Shown one piece after another: positions 7,735 to 15,822 of a stretch of DNA of 17,011 nt. Each line of letters begins with the position of its first letter. The first letter of the stretch is position 1. Origin of the DNA: Chromera velia (Eukaryota; Sar; Chromeraceae); NCBI GenBank assembly GCA_018398765.1, contig JAHBMJ010002664.1:1-17011 (forward strand). Reading direction: 5' to 3'. The translations under genes and the position numbers were made by a program. The notes below the pieces were generated by a model that made no database searches, was not told where the DNA came from, and worked only from the letters and a program-made list of their open reading frames with translations.

Positions 7735-7998
7735 TCACATCTTACATTCTTTCTGTTCAAAATTATGATCATAAAATTTTAAACTGTACCAGGCGGGCTG
7801 TACAGGTGCATGTCGGTAGGCATCATGCTTCTGCACATGATGACAATGCTGACAGATAAACTCTACGTCATGTGGGTGATTGGTGTCGAAAACAGTATCG
7901 ATCCACTGATCTTCATTTCCGTGCCCAATTTTTTTTACTGTGATCTTCCCGAGGGAGAACTTCCGGTGGGTGCCCAGACGATAGTTGTTGTGGTGCAT
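7735..7998 (-). CDS. Unrecognised His-rich ORF
   Basis: 87 aa from ATG 7998, and the open frame extends a little further upstream (NPYD before the Met). It contains FICQHCHHVQKHDAYRHAP, a C-x2-C followed by several His, which may bind zinc. The composition looks like real protein and it ends at a stop near the shared exon at 7.6 kb. It may be the last exon of the locus running from 8.6 kb down, but I cannot connect the phases. A retroelement integrase H2C2 finger was considered and is not convincing. Confidence 0.3.
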   Translation of the reverse strand: MHHNNYRLGTHRKFSLGKITVKKIGHGNEDQWIDTVFDTNHPHDVEFICQHCHHVQKHDAYRHAPVQPAWYSLKFYDHNFEQKECKM

Positions 7999-8446
7999 AT
8001 CATACGGGTTGCGCCCCCCAGGAAGATCAGGAAGGCCAGATGCACCACGAGGTTCATAACAATTTCCAAAAACGGTTCGACCTTACACTTCCCCAGATCG
8101 CTAGCCGTCCGCCTATACGAAAAGGCCCTTCGGAGCTGGAGTCCAACCTCACTTCCCTCCGGCAGAAGGACCTCTGCCTGCAGTCCGCTAGACGACCGGA
8201 GATGCCGCAGCATGCAGGGCGGCTTTCGCGCGCTTGCAATCCCTAAGTGCTTGTCCGGGAAGGAAAGCGAGACTCCAGACGAAAGGCCGTGGTAGAATCG
8301 AAACTTCTGACTCAACGGTAGAAACTTCGCGTCTGTTGGCAAAGCAGGACACACCAAATTGAAGACCCGATCGCTCATCTACCCGGGATCTTTTCTCATG
8401 ATTGCGACCATTGCTTCTCGCAGAACTTTCATGCCCGGAGGGTGGG

Positions 8447-8640
8447 GCAGACACTCCGATGGTATCGCCTCCAGTCCTTCTTCTGACAGCGACGAGAGCA
8501 ATATCGGGTGTAATGACACCCGGAGCATTTCTGGATGCGCGCCGACACGAATCAGAGCCCCGCAATACTGCCGAGAGCACCGCTAACTTGATAAGTGCTT
8601 CCCACCAGAATCAGTACATCTGACGAGATGAGATCTCCAC
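8447..8640 (-). pseudogene. MYND-type zinc-finger protein, broken
   Basis: At 8527-8447 the minus strand encodes the second half of a MYND finger: CSGC, then YCSRRCQKKDW, then H-x3-C, with family spacing (C-x2-C-x5-C-x3-C-Q-x3-W-x3-H-x3-C). MYND domains are protein-interaction fingers in SET-domain proteins, regulators and many algal proteins. The expected first C-x2-C is found only in another frame, as SDSCRRASRNA, with Cys replaced by Ser. A stop (TGA) also falls between the upstream segment (DVLILVGSTYQVSGALGS) and the finger. A frameshift plus a lost zinc ligand point to a pseudogene. The finger frame ends at a TGA soon after the last Cys. Confidence 0.62.
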
Positions 8641-8812
8641 CCATCGTTTCGACCTCAAAACGTCTGCGCCATCAGAGAATGATCAAAGAGTCGCCGAGTC
8701 AGGGACATCCGCATACCGGCACTACCATGATGGGAGTCTGACTCCAGAGGCCCGGGGCCCTGGGGGCACCGGCAGCATAGGCAATCTTCTCGAAGTTTCT
8801 GGCTCCTCTTCG
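8641..8812. other. Between MYND and integrase remnants
   Basis: Short gap with broken minus-strand frames (for example NFEKIAYAAGAPRAP near 8745-8795, possibly the continuation of the integrase after its stop). No intact gene. Confidence 0.3.
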
Positions 8813-9268
8813 TCATGATCGACGAGGAAACGCGGGGTCTTCAAGATGCATGGAAGGCACTTCTCGGTCCTTTATGACAGCCTTGAGAGTGGCGTTTACT
8901 CTCTCCACAAGGCCCTGGCTCTGAGGCGTGTAGGTGACTGTCAGCTGTTTTGCAGTGTACAGCATCCAGCCAATCGGCGAAGCGGCACCGACCTCTTGCT
9001 GTGATTGCTGCAGAGCCTTGATGACAAATGCGTCTTATACTGCAGGGGGAGTGGCGGTGGTACCAGCGAGGGGACCAAGAACCCGCTCTGTGACTTCATC
9101 AAGTTGGGCCTCAAAGGCGTCCCATGCAGGGGTCCCACAGTGCAGCCAGAAGCCAGCATTTGCTCGCGGGATCGCCTCCCAACGACTTGCCGACGCGGAC
9201 GAAACAGGACTCAAGAATGGGATGCGTCGCAACAATCTGCCGCTTTGGTAGCTTGTTTGATAGTCCAT
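8813..9268 (-). pseudogene. Retroelement integrase core remnant
   Basis: The minus-strand frame at 8941-8864 reads TVTYTPQSQGLVERVNATLK. This matches the end of the integrase catalytic core of Ty3/gypsy-like elements, where Y-x-PQ-x-x-G-x-x-ER-x-N contains the third catalytic residue, Glu. The same frame continues upstream to 9268 across a single TAA (9037-9035), and includes ERVLGPLAGT and AFVIKALQQSQQEVGA, which loosely fit the start of the core. The region that should hold the second Asp looks deleted. No LTR, reverse transcriptase or RNase H is nearby, so this is a dead fragment. Confidence 0.58.
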
Positions 9269-9428
9269 CCGTGAACATACTTCCCATTTTTTTAAATGAT
9301 AAGAGGTCTAATTCTTTGGTGGATGAGCTGCTTGCAATGAGCCGTTGAAGTAAAGATAGCGGCCAAATGGGGAGGGCGGGGCATCATTTTTCTTTTACTC
9401 TGGCGGCGGGGTCCAAGGGCGGGCGCGG

Positions 9429-10319
9429 CTAGAAGATGCCCCCCCCTTGCCGGCAATTCGGTCTGGCACACGTGGTGGGCATCCCCACCTGAGGTGAGTA
9501 GTACATGTGGTCGCAGAAGTGCTCTGTGGAGCCGGCGCGGTGGAAACCAAATCCGAATGGATTAGTCGACGCAAAGGGAGGAGTCTGGCTGTCAGAAGTC
9601 GTCGGGGGAAAGGGGTAGTTCGGATAGGGGGTGATGCCGGAGCCTTCCAAACCTGCCCCGATTCCTCCTATGAACTCGTCCTCGTTCTCGTTGCTGTGCA
9701 GCCGCAGCAGGAACTTCGGCCGGTCTTCTGACAGTTCTGCAGCTGCCCCGGTTCGTTTTTTGTCTCCTAGGTGGTAGGAGAATTCACCTTCTCCCGTGAG
9801 ACTCCCTTTTGCTCCATTGTTTTCATTCTGCACCATCTCTTCCTCCATCTCTGGCTGCAGAGGTTGCAGGGTGTCTCCATCTGGGGCCACGGTCTCATCT
9901 TGCGTGAGGACTTCCAGCTGAGCATCGATCTCTCCTTGTGGGGGGAACTATGTGTTGGTTTCTTCGTGAACCTGCACGGCGGGTTCGGCGTCGAACCGCA
10001 GGTCCGTCAAAAAAAACGGGCCTGTCTCGTCTGGTGCAGTGTCTTCAATCGACGAAACGTCTGAAGAAAAATCAGACGCTTCTAGGTCAGGCAGGCTAGA
10101 CGGATCAAGGACGAAGGGGAAACACGCGATAGGAGCGCGAGGTTTGTGTATTGGGTCCCCCGATCTCTGTGATTTTGTGTCTTTTTTCTTCCCGCGCTCT
10201 TCTTCAATTGATTGTATTCCTTCCCCTTTCTTGACGTGACACAACATGACACTGACAAGGTACAGTTCATCTATCGTTTGGCTGGTTGTCTGGCTATCGT
10301 TTGGCTGAACACCCAACAA
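9429..10319 (-). CDS. Unrecognised acidic, Pro/Asn-rich protein with one in-frame TAG
   Basis: Two frames, 10319-9948 and 9890-9429, are the same reading frame with sequence open between them except for a TAG at 9950-9948, giving ~296 codons in all. Composition is continuous across the stop: acidic and Ser-rich before (DFSSDVSSIEDTAPDET), acidic after (LEVLTQDETVAPDGD). The C-terminal part is Pro/Tyr/Asn-rich (YPNYPFPP, STNPFGFGFHRAGS) and ends with FCDHMYYSPQVGMPTTC and a second Cys. That end is duplicated at 11.04-11.17 kb. A 24-nt segment (9971-9948) bounded by GT and the TAG itself could be a micro-intron, since its removal keeps frame. Otherwise the copy is nonsense-mutated. The family is unknown to me. 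Confidence 0.42.
9470..9590 (-). repeat. Direct repeat copy 1 (C-terminal exon)
   Basis: 121 bp, nearly identical to 11043-11165. On the minus strand it encodes SQTPPFASTNPFGFGFHRAG through GMPTTC. It differs from the second copy by a few substitutions and a 2-nt indel. Confidence 0.8.
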
Positions 10320-10670
10320 GTGCCTGAGAAGGGAGGGAGTTATCCCCTGTCAGAGGGGCAGTCTTCCCATGAAGGCCTACGTGAAATCACTGCGAGACGG
10401 AAGGAGGAGAAAGACATCGAGAGAGAAGAACACGTAGAAGCATGCAAAAGCGAAGGAAGCAAATGCCTTTTCCTGCCCGCTAGCTGTGTGCTCGTTTCTG
10501 ACCATTTGATCATGCATGCGAGTATGTATTTGATAGAAGAACTTCCCGATCCCACCCCTTTTTCTTTTCATCCCTCGATCCCCCTTTTCCCTCGTTTTTG
10601 AAATTCATTTTCAGATATTTGAGCATCAATAATTTCTCTCAGACAATTCATGCATCTGAAACGTTTGCAG
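10320..10670. other. No gene identified; ends in a plus-strand splice acceptor
   Basis: Shadow frames only. The last 60 bases (T-rich, ending ACGTTTGCAG) look like the 3' end of a plus-strand intron. Confidence 0.3.
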
Positions 10671-10722
10671 GTTTGGACACGAACATGACACGAACAGAGC
10701 TCACCACTGAAGAGAACCGAAG
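10671..10722 (+). CDS. Candidate 52-nt internal exon, plus strand
   Basis: Bounded by a strong acceptor (CGTTTGCAG) and a textbook donor (GTAAGTACG at 10723). One frame is open across it (LDTNMTRTELTTEENR) and contains an ATG. No partner exons could be placed in phase on the plus strand, and most neighbouring sequence reads on the minus strand. It may be an orphan exon or chance. Confidence 0.3.
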
Positions 10723-11026
10723 GTAAGTACGAAAGATGAAAGAGGAAAGTGTGTCTTTTCTTTCTTCTGATCGGCTTCCTCTCTTTCTTCCCATCTTTCT
10801 CCTTCCTCTTTCATTGACTTCCTTGTAATTTCTTTCTCATGAATGCTTTCTCTTCACGAATCACCCATCACATTCCACCTGCTTTTGATATGCCCTTGAT
10901 CGACCGCACGATCGACCGTCGATTCTGTCTCCCTCCTCCTATTGATCTCTGCCCCCCCTCCTATCCCTCTTCCGGCCGTCATGATAGGGGGGGCCTCACT
11001 TCTTTCCCCTGCTTTTCTACATGGGC
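10723..11026. other. Pyrimidine-rich, no gene seen
   Basis: Long C/T-rich stretch with no coding frame of note. It could be intronic to the plus-strand exon at 10671-10722. Confidence 0.35.
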
Positions 11027-11398
11027 TTACCGCATTTGGAGCACGTAGTGGGCATCCCCACCTGAGGTGAGTAGTATAGATGTGGTCGCAGAAGCGCTCT
11101 GTGGAGCCGGCGCGGTGGAAATCAAATCCGAATGGATTAGTCGACGCAAAGGGGGGAGTCTGGCTCGCGGGAGAGGACTTGTCTGTCTTCTTTCAAAAAG
11201 GTCAGAGGTTGTTTGGACTATCAGCTGTTCTTTTTCGCGGCGGCCTCCTTTCTTTCCCGAAAGAGGTTCACTCTTCTGTGAAGAGAAGGACCCGTCGTTG
11301 GGGGGGTGGGGGGGGCAGCCGCGACGGTTCGTTTCCCGATCTTGGTGGTGGGCGTGGCCTTGGGAGAAGGGATACTTCGGGTAAGGTTCTCGAAGGAA
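11027..11398 (-). pseudogene. Damaged second copy of the 9.4-kb C-terminal exon
   Basis: 11043-11165 repeats the 9.5-kb sequence. A 2-nt insertion near 11079 (minus: CACATCTATACT against CACATGTACT) shifts the frame. In the corrected frame the end would be GMPTTCSKCGKPM and a TAG, giving a proper C-x2-C where copy 1 has C-x4-C. About 200 bp upstream, minus-strand EPYPKYPF matches PYPNYPF of copy 1, so this copy carries an extra ~170 bp between the two shared blocks. That extra piece is either an insertion here or a deletion in copy 1. Confidence 0.5.
11043..11165 (-). repeat. Direct repeat copy 2
   Basis: 123 bp, nearly identical to 9470-9590, same orientation, 1.57 kb away. Confidence 0.8.
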
Positions 11399-12198
11399 AA
11401 AAAATGGGGGAGACGGTCGCACGATCAGTGACCTTCACCCAACACTTATAATAGAGAGAAAGAGGTCCAGTGCATGTCCGCGCGTGGAGGGGAACAACGG
11501 TGTGGAGCTCTGTTGAAGATGCCACCTCGGCCTGAGGTTCTCCTGTCTCTTCTCGATCGATGTTCTCCTTCGACGATCAACACGAGAACGAGGGCGGTGA
11601 GGGCCGGGATGAGTTCTGTCGGTAGACTTGGTGCAGTCCGTAACAGGCAGGGCTGTCCACATTGCCCGCAGACGATCCAAAGTACTTTATTGATTGTCCA
11701 GCATCCCTTACTGAGCAACACCTCCCCACGAAGGCAATCGATCGACAGGTCCTTTGAGGAGAGGGTGGCCGTCCTGCATCTGGAGAGAAAGACGGGCCTC
11801 TGTTTCACGATCCTTTCTCGGTTTCGCAGCATCTCTCCCTGTGAACCTTCCATACTGTGCAGCAAGAGGAATGAAGAGTTGAGACAACGTCGGCGACCTT
11901 AGGTTAGAAGATTTGTGTATTAGCTTATAAATTGATACGAACTGTGTATATGCATGATGATCTAAGTTCATTGTGTAACATCACTGTATTATGCATGTAA
12001 TCTTTCGCGTAGAGTTTTCCCCCCACCCGACCCATTTTTGGTAGCAATATATGAGGGAATCAAGAGGCCACGCTGCCTAACCCGATATATCACTCGTTCC
12101 TCGGCGATCGAAGTGGCAAGGTTGGAACACAATCGATGCATGGTGCTGGAGGTAGAACGACCTGGTGGAAGCCACGTGGCACAGCATCGTTTCGACAC
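11399..12198. other. Unassigned region with decayed minus-strand frames
   Basis: A minus-strand frame from 11971 to ~11435 (LSQLFIPLAAQYGRF, later RSRVDRRRRTSIEKRQENL) is broken by two stops near 11695-11710. It looks like old coding sequence but I cannot name it. Past 11900 the DNA is AT-rich. One member of a 29-bp repeat lies at 12100-12128. Confidence 0.3.
12100..12128 (+). repeat. 29-bp direct repeat, copy 1
   Basis: CTCGGCGATCGAAGTGGCAA followed by GGTTGGAAC, identical at 13142-13170. This copy lies ~70 bp beyond the 3' end of the 12.2-13.4 kb gene. Confidence 0.85.
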
Positions 12199-13360
12199 TC
12201 AACGCTTTGACGTCTTCACTTTTTTTGTCCTGAGATACTTCTTCTTCTCCGCTGGCCCCAGTTCCTCTGGCACCTTCAGCATTCTGTCCTTCAGGTCGGG
12301 GTGGTTCAGGTCAATTTTTTTCAGGTGCTTTTCAAGGTCTTTCCTCTGCATCTGCGGATCACTCGAGAAGCAGTCCTTCGTAATGACCTCGGCGATGAGG
12401 CGATAGATCTCACCGCAGTGCGCCAACCGCTCTTTTCGAGTGGCCTCAGGATCCAGGCCGACCCGTGAGAAGGTGTCATCCCACCTGAACATGAAGATAC
12501 GAACAGAAATACTTCATGGGCTCGAGGCATTCCTTGTCCTCCTCCTCAAAGTGCAGCGCCTCACTCGCCGCGTCTACCTTCTGCGGCCAAAATCGCTTTG
12601 CAGAGCTGCAAATAAATGTGACAGGAAAAGTGGCAGACATCATGATCATGGCATTCATTCAATTTGACAATCTGCTGTTTGGGACTCTTAATGGCGGGCG
12701 ATCATGGTGAGTGGGGAAGAAATCGAGAGGAAAGACGAGAGGAAATTATAATCAAATTTTGAATGCACCACCGTGACACGGTCGAGATTCAAAGTGAAAA
12801 TGATCCTGATCTCCGTCTTACTTTCCCGTGTCGTTGCGTTCGTCAGAACCTTCAAATTCACAAATCCTTTCTTCAAATTGCGCACGCCGCCAGTACCACC
12901 CCTCGTGTTGAAGACCATTTCCAGAATCACAGAAAGGTTCTGCAAGAGGAAGGGTTCTGAGTACGCAAATCCACGTACTAAGTCTTTTTGCGTAAGTTGT
13001 CCTCTTGTTCCTGAATTGTCGCTTCTGCTTTTCTTTCATTTCTGCGTGGCGAAGGTTTTCAACCACTTCGCCGAGACCGTCATGGAGTTCTGCAGAATCG
13101 GCTTGAGGGTGTACTCGTGTTCGTCGGCCGCCTCCCCTGCTGCTCGGCGATCGAAGTGGCAAGGTTGGAACTGAAAACATTCCGCCGATCACGTTGCGAA
13201 TGAACTCAGAGATCCTCCACGACGCACCATGGATGGCGACGTGCCCATCACCGACACCCTCAACGAGAAGGAAGATCCGTGTTCTGTTGCGAGCCGCTCC
13301 AGCTTCGCAGTAGAACCACCTGGTGCGCACCACGGGGCACTGTGTCGTCAAATGACTCAA
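12199..13360 (-). CDS. Unrecognised multi-exon gene with very short introns
   Basis: Minus-strand exons 13360(or upstream)-12979, 12939-12822, 12605-12513 and 12484-12199 join in phase through introns of 39 nt (12978-12940, GTACGT...CTTGCAG), 216 nt (12821-12606, GTAAGA...TTTGCAG) and 28 nt (12512-12485, GTATTT...GTTCAG). Every junction keeps frame (phases 1, 2, 2). The product includes the GDGH block (RIFLLVEGVGDGHVAIHGA), a Lys/Arg/Glu helix (EMKEKQKRQFRNKR), WYWRRAQFEERICEFEGSD, a Trp/acidic segment (FWPQKVDAASEALHFEEED), then DDTFSRVGLDPEATRKERL, GEIYRLIAEVITKD and a basic C-terminus ending in TGA. I cannot name the family. The part at about 13175-13060 also has a protein-like second frame (LKPILQNSMTVSAKWLKTF), so an intron or frameshift may lie there. 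The 3' exons have a decayed paralogue at 14.4-14.95 kb. Confidence 0.6.
12485..12512 (-). other. 28-nt candidate intron
   Basis: Begins GTATTT and ends GTTCAG. Keeping it gives a stop six codons in on one side; removing it joins ECLEPMK to WDDTFSRV in frame. In the 14.5-kb paralogue this junction is occupied by ~120 bp of RCC1-like sequence instead. Confidence 0.5.
12940..12978 (-). other. 39-nt candidate intron
   Basis: Donor GTACGT and pyrimidine-rich acceptor CCTTCCTCTTGCAG, with phase 1 on both sides. Removing it, together with the 216-nt and 28-nt introns, gives a single open frame to the stop. Confidence 0.5.
13142..13170 (+). repeat. 29-bp direct repeat, copy 2
   Basis: Identical to 12100-12128. 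On the minus strand it runs up to an AG that could be an acceptor (GCCGAGCAG). Confidence 0.85.
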
Positions 13361-13734
13361 TGTGCTCCTGAACTTAAATCGAGACTCCCTGCATCAAATC
13401 AATCCAGATTATGGCGACCTCTGAAAAGGTGAAGGGATCAATTATCCCAACAGGAAAGCCCTACCTTTGAAGCTGCAATATTCTGGACAAACGCCTTAGC
13501 GAAAGGTCGCAGTCGAGCAACGAGAGCGGAACGTGATCTGTTTTCAACACACAGACATCCGTCGTCCTACTGTTGCTTGCAAAGTGTTCAGGCTTCACAC
13601 ATATAAATGCGAGCGGGTGAGAAGCATAAAAAGGCAATGAAAACGGAAGCGGGGTGTGAGACTCTCAGTGAATGTACGCTAAATGGCTGCAGATATCTAT
13701 CCCATGCAGTCCCCACCCCTTAATTCAGAGGAAA
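13361..13734. other. No gene identified
   Basis: Fragmentary short frames on both strands. A TATAAAT string occurs at 13602-13608, but I see no gene it would serve. Confidence 0.3.
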
Positions 13735-13810
13735 CACCCCTGTTGTAGTCCTCACCTTCGGATCATCATATCCTGGACGGAAATCGACACTCTCTGTTGA
13801 CTTCGGTTCC
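13735..13810 (-). repeat. Tandem exon repeat, copy 1
   Basis: The minus strand reads PKSTESVDFRPGYDDPK then GTGAGGACTACAACAGGGGT. The GTGAGG is a plausible donor, so the repeat unit spans an exon end plus intron start. Period to copy 2 is 90 bp. Confidence 0.7.
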
Positions 13811-13812
13811 AC

Positions 13813-14043
13813 TTAATTTTGAATCACCCCTGTTGTAGTCCTCACCATTGGATTTTCTTCATCATAACCGGTGCGCAGATCAACGCTCTCTGTTGATTTG
13901 GGTGCCCCCCCGAAGGTGAAAGTCTGCTGACTGCAAAGGGAATGGAACCCACCATGGACAGGACAAAACAAAGAGAAAAAACCATCAACCGTGGAACAGG
14001 ACGACAAATCGGCCAGAAACAAGCATCGGAGTGCGACGGGCAA
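13813..14043 (-). CDS. Short ORF holding tandem exon repeat copy 2
   Basis: 76 aa from ATG 14043. Positions 13904-13825 repeat copy 1, reading PKSTESVDLRTGYDEENPM then GTGAGGACTACAACAGGGGT. The two copies differ by a 6-nt (two-codon) change and substitutions, mostly conservative, which suggests past coding. Upstream it reads SQQTFTFGGA, perhaps with an acceptor near CTTTGCAG (13931-13938). If so, the exon starts there and the ATG is not used. Confidence 0.35.
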   Translation of the reverse strand: MPVALRCLFLADLSSCSTVDGFFSLFCPVHGGFHSLCSQQTFTFGGAPKSTESVDLRTGYDEENPMVRTTTGVIQN

Positions 14044-14399
14044 CGGAGTGCGACAGAGAATGAAATCTCGCGGCGGACTGCTTTAAAGAGATGAGAGAAG
14101 CCTTAGGGAGACTAGAAAGGGAATTTTAAAGATTACTGAAGCCCTGAAAAATAATCAAATGAATTCATTTGAATTCAATCACTGGACGACTTTTCAGTAC
14201 ACAAGATCGAAAACTTCGAATCCTGAGTCGTGCCCTATGCACTTACACTGCGTTTTGCTCCTCCAACGATGTTCCTCTCCACCTCGCTGCACATGCAGAG
14301 GCACAATCACAGATGCAATCAGAATTATGGCTTCTTTTCCATTGATGATTGCACTATTGTTTGTATAAAGCGCTTTGATGTGTTGTGTGCTCACTATAA
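14044..14399. other. No gene identified
   Basis: AT-rich in the first half, with a 16-bp palindrome around an EcoRI-type site at 14156-14171. Short frames on both strands show no motifs. Confidence 0.35.
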
Positions 14400-14952
14400 G
14401 CTGGGACCTTCAGCACTCCATCCTTCAGGTCGGGGTGGTTCAGGTCATTTTTTTTTAGGTGCTTTTCAAGGTCTTTTTTCTGCATCTGCGGACCAGTTTC
14501 AACTGAGAATTAGTCGTTGATAATGACATCTGCGGCGAGCCGATAGAGCTCACCGCTGTGCGCCAACTGCAGGGATCCATATCCCAGGCTCATGAAGGTG
14601 TCATCCTTGTTGTCCACTGGTAGTGGTCCCCTAGCTGGCAGAGCTGCCCACGTCATATCCAAACCCATAGAGAACACCGGCCGGTTTCCGTTCTCACGAG
14701 GGTGTGATCACTCCCCGCAGAGACCTCCAAGACGTTGAGATGCAAAGCGAGGCGCCTCACGGTCTCGAGGCATTCCTTGTCCCTCTCCTCAAAAGTGCAG
14801 TGCCTTACTCGCAGCGTCTACCTTCTGCGGCCAAGCTCGCTTTGCGGAGCTGCAATGAAAATGCGACAGGAAAAGTGATTGACATCATGATCATGGCATT
14901 CATTGACAATTTGCTGTTAGGGACTCCTATAATGGCGGGCCGATGGTGAGTG
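14400..14952 (-). pseudogene. Decayed paralogue of the 12.2-12.7 kb 3' exons
   Basis: Three blocks match the upstream gene in the same order. 14408-14493 (QMQKKDLEKHLKKNDLNHPD) matches the C-terminal exon. 14515-14605 (DDTFMSLG, GELYRLAADVI) matches DDTFSRVG and GEIYRLIAEVI. 14757-14952 matches exon 12605-12513 plus ~100 bp of its upstream intron. Damage: a TAA just after the ADVIIND segment, loss of the basic C-terminal tail, and one extra T that shifts the frame at ALHF. The 28-nt intron position is occupied by RCC1-like sequence. Confidence 0.65.
14611..14731 (-). pseudogene. RCC1-repeat-like remnant
   Basis: The minus strand reads VSAGSDHTLVRTETGR, then SLW, a stop, and RGQLCQLGDH. RCC1 blades follow the pattern G-x2-H-[ST]-x-x-L...G-R-x-x-x-W-G...GQLG-x-GD. 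Order and spacing fit one blade containing a TGA stop and slight length changes. RCC1 repeats form beta-propellers, often in exchange factors. Only one blade is seen. Confidence 0.45.
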
Positions 14953-15384
14953 TGACATTCATTGACAATTTGAAAAATGCTGAAATCGAGACACCAACTA
15001 GAAGCCAGAAAGCAGAAGAGCTATCTGTGAGACTGATCGAGACTGTCAGTGTGAGTGAATACATTAAATGCCATTGGGATTCGAGGCTGCCATGCGAAAA
15101 GATCACCTTGATGGCTCGCATGTTCTGTAGATCGACTCACCCGACGAGCACAAAACCCTCCGCACGGGTGTTATCGGACTCGGCGGGACCTCCAGGGTGC
15201 ACCCTTGCTGCACACGAACAAGAAAGAGCTTTGGATCAAGCGTTGGATTGCTCTGTCTTTTCATCTCAATGTGCCGATCGTTCTGCTTTATGAAGAGTCT
15301 TGTGACGAGTTCTACTTCGTTTCAGACTGTCCACTTCTGTTGATGAAAGCCTCTGTGCTGAAAAAACGGCTGTAGCGAACGTAC
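14953..15384. other. No gene identified
   Basis: Starts with a second short copy of CATTCATTGACAATTTG (compare 14898). A plus-strand frame (14943-15293) is open but shows no motif or splice support. Confidence 0.3.
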
Positions 15385-15822
15385 GGTCAGAGACAAGTGC
15401 CGAGTGCCGTCTGTCCGTTCGCATGCCGTCTTCTGCTGCCCGCATTTCGGCAGAAAATTGGCGATCATGATCTGTCGTCGTAGAAGCAAGGATCTGCACG
15501 TAGACAAAAAAAGACAGAGCATTAGCATCTGAGAATTGAGAGACTCGACAAAAGAGAGTGGATTCAGACTGGAACCACATGTGACCGCATACAGCTGGAC
15601 AGAAAAAAAAAGAAACTTCTGAGACACACTGGAAGGGCAAAAAGATCGAAAGTGCGAGGGGCCGGAAGGAAAAAAGTTCGATGGATCGGCATACCTTTCG
15701 TAGATCGCGCCCAACTCGTTTGTCCTGTCACATGAGTGAGCTTTGTCAGGAAAAAACTTCACGCCAATCCTGCCGTTGGAGGGGTAAACTCCCAGAGGTT
15801 TCAGAGTCATGTGCTTTGCCTC
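15385..15822 (-). CDS. Two candidate exons of an unrecognised minus-strand gene
   Basis: Exon 15822-15695: acceptor CTGTCTCTACGCAG and donor GTATGC, reading EAKHMTLKPLGVYPSNGRIG then VKFFPDKAHSCDRTNELGA. Exon 15493-15385: acceptor GTCTACGTGCAG and donor GTACGT, open in the joined phase (LLLRRQIMIANFLPKCGQQK). Joined phases agree (2 to 2). The first exon looks convincingly coding. The second also has another open frame, so the joint is less certain, and a small exon could lie near 15595. A further exon with start MNFEK and donor GTCAGT may lie at ~16080-16094. No family is recognised. Confidence 0.42.

Noticed and set aside
7798-7870. Integrase H2C2 zinc finger in the His-rich ORF
   Set aside because: The C-x2-C is present, but the upstream His pair and spacing do not fit. 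It also lies downstream of the integrase core on the same strand, the wrong order.
9507-9731. Plus-strand ORFs over the 9.5/11.1-kb direct repeat
   Set aside because: The minus-strand frame is longer and better composed. The few substitutions between copies do not favour the plus strand, although GAG-GTGAGT there does resemble a donor.
14156-14171. 16-bp palindrome CAAATGAATTCATTTG
   Set aside because: Isolated in AT-rich DNA with no gene or repeat context; could be chance.
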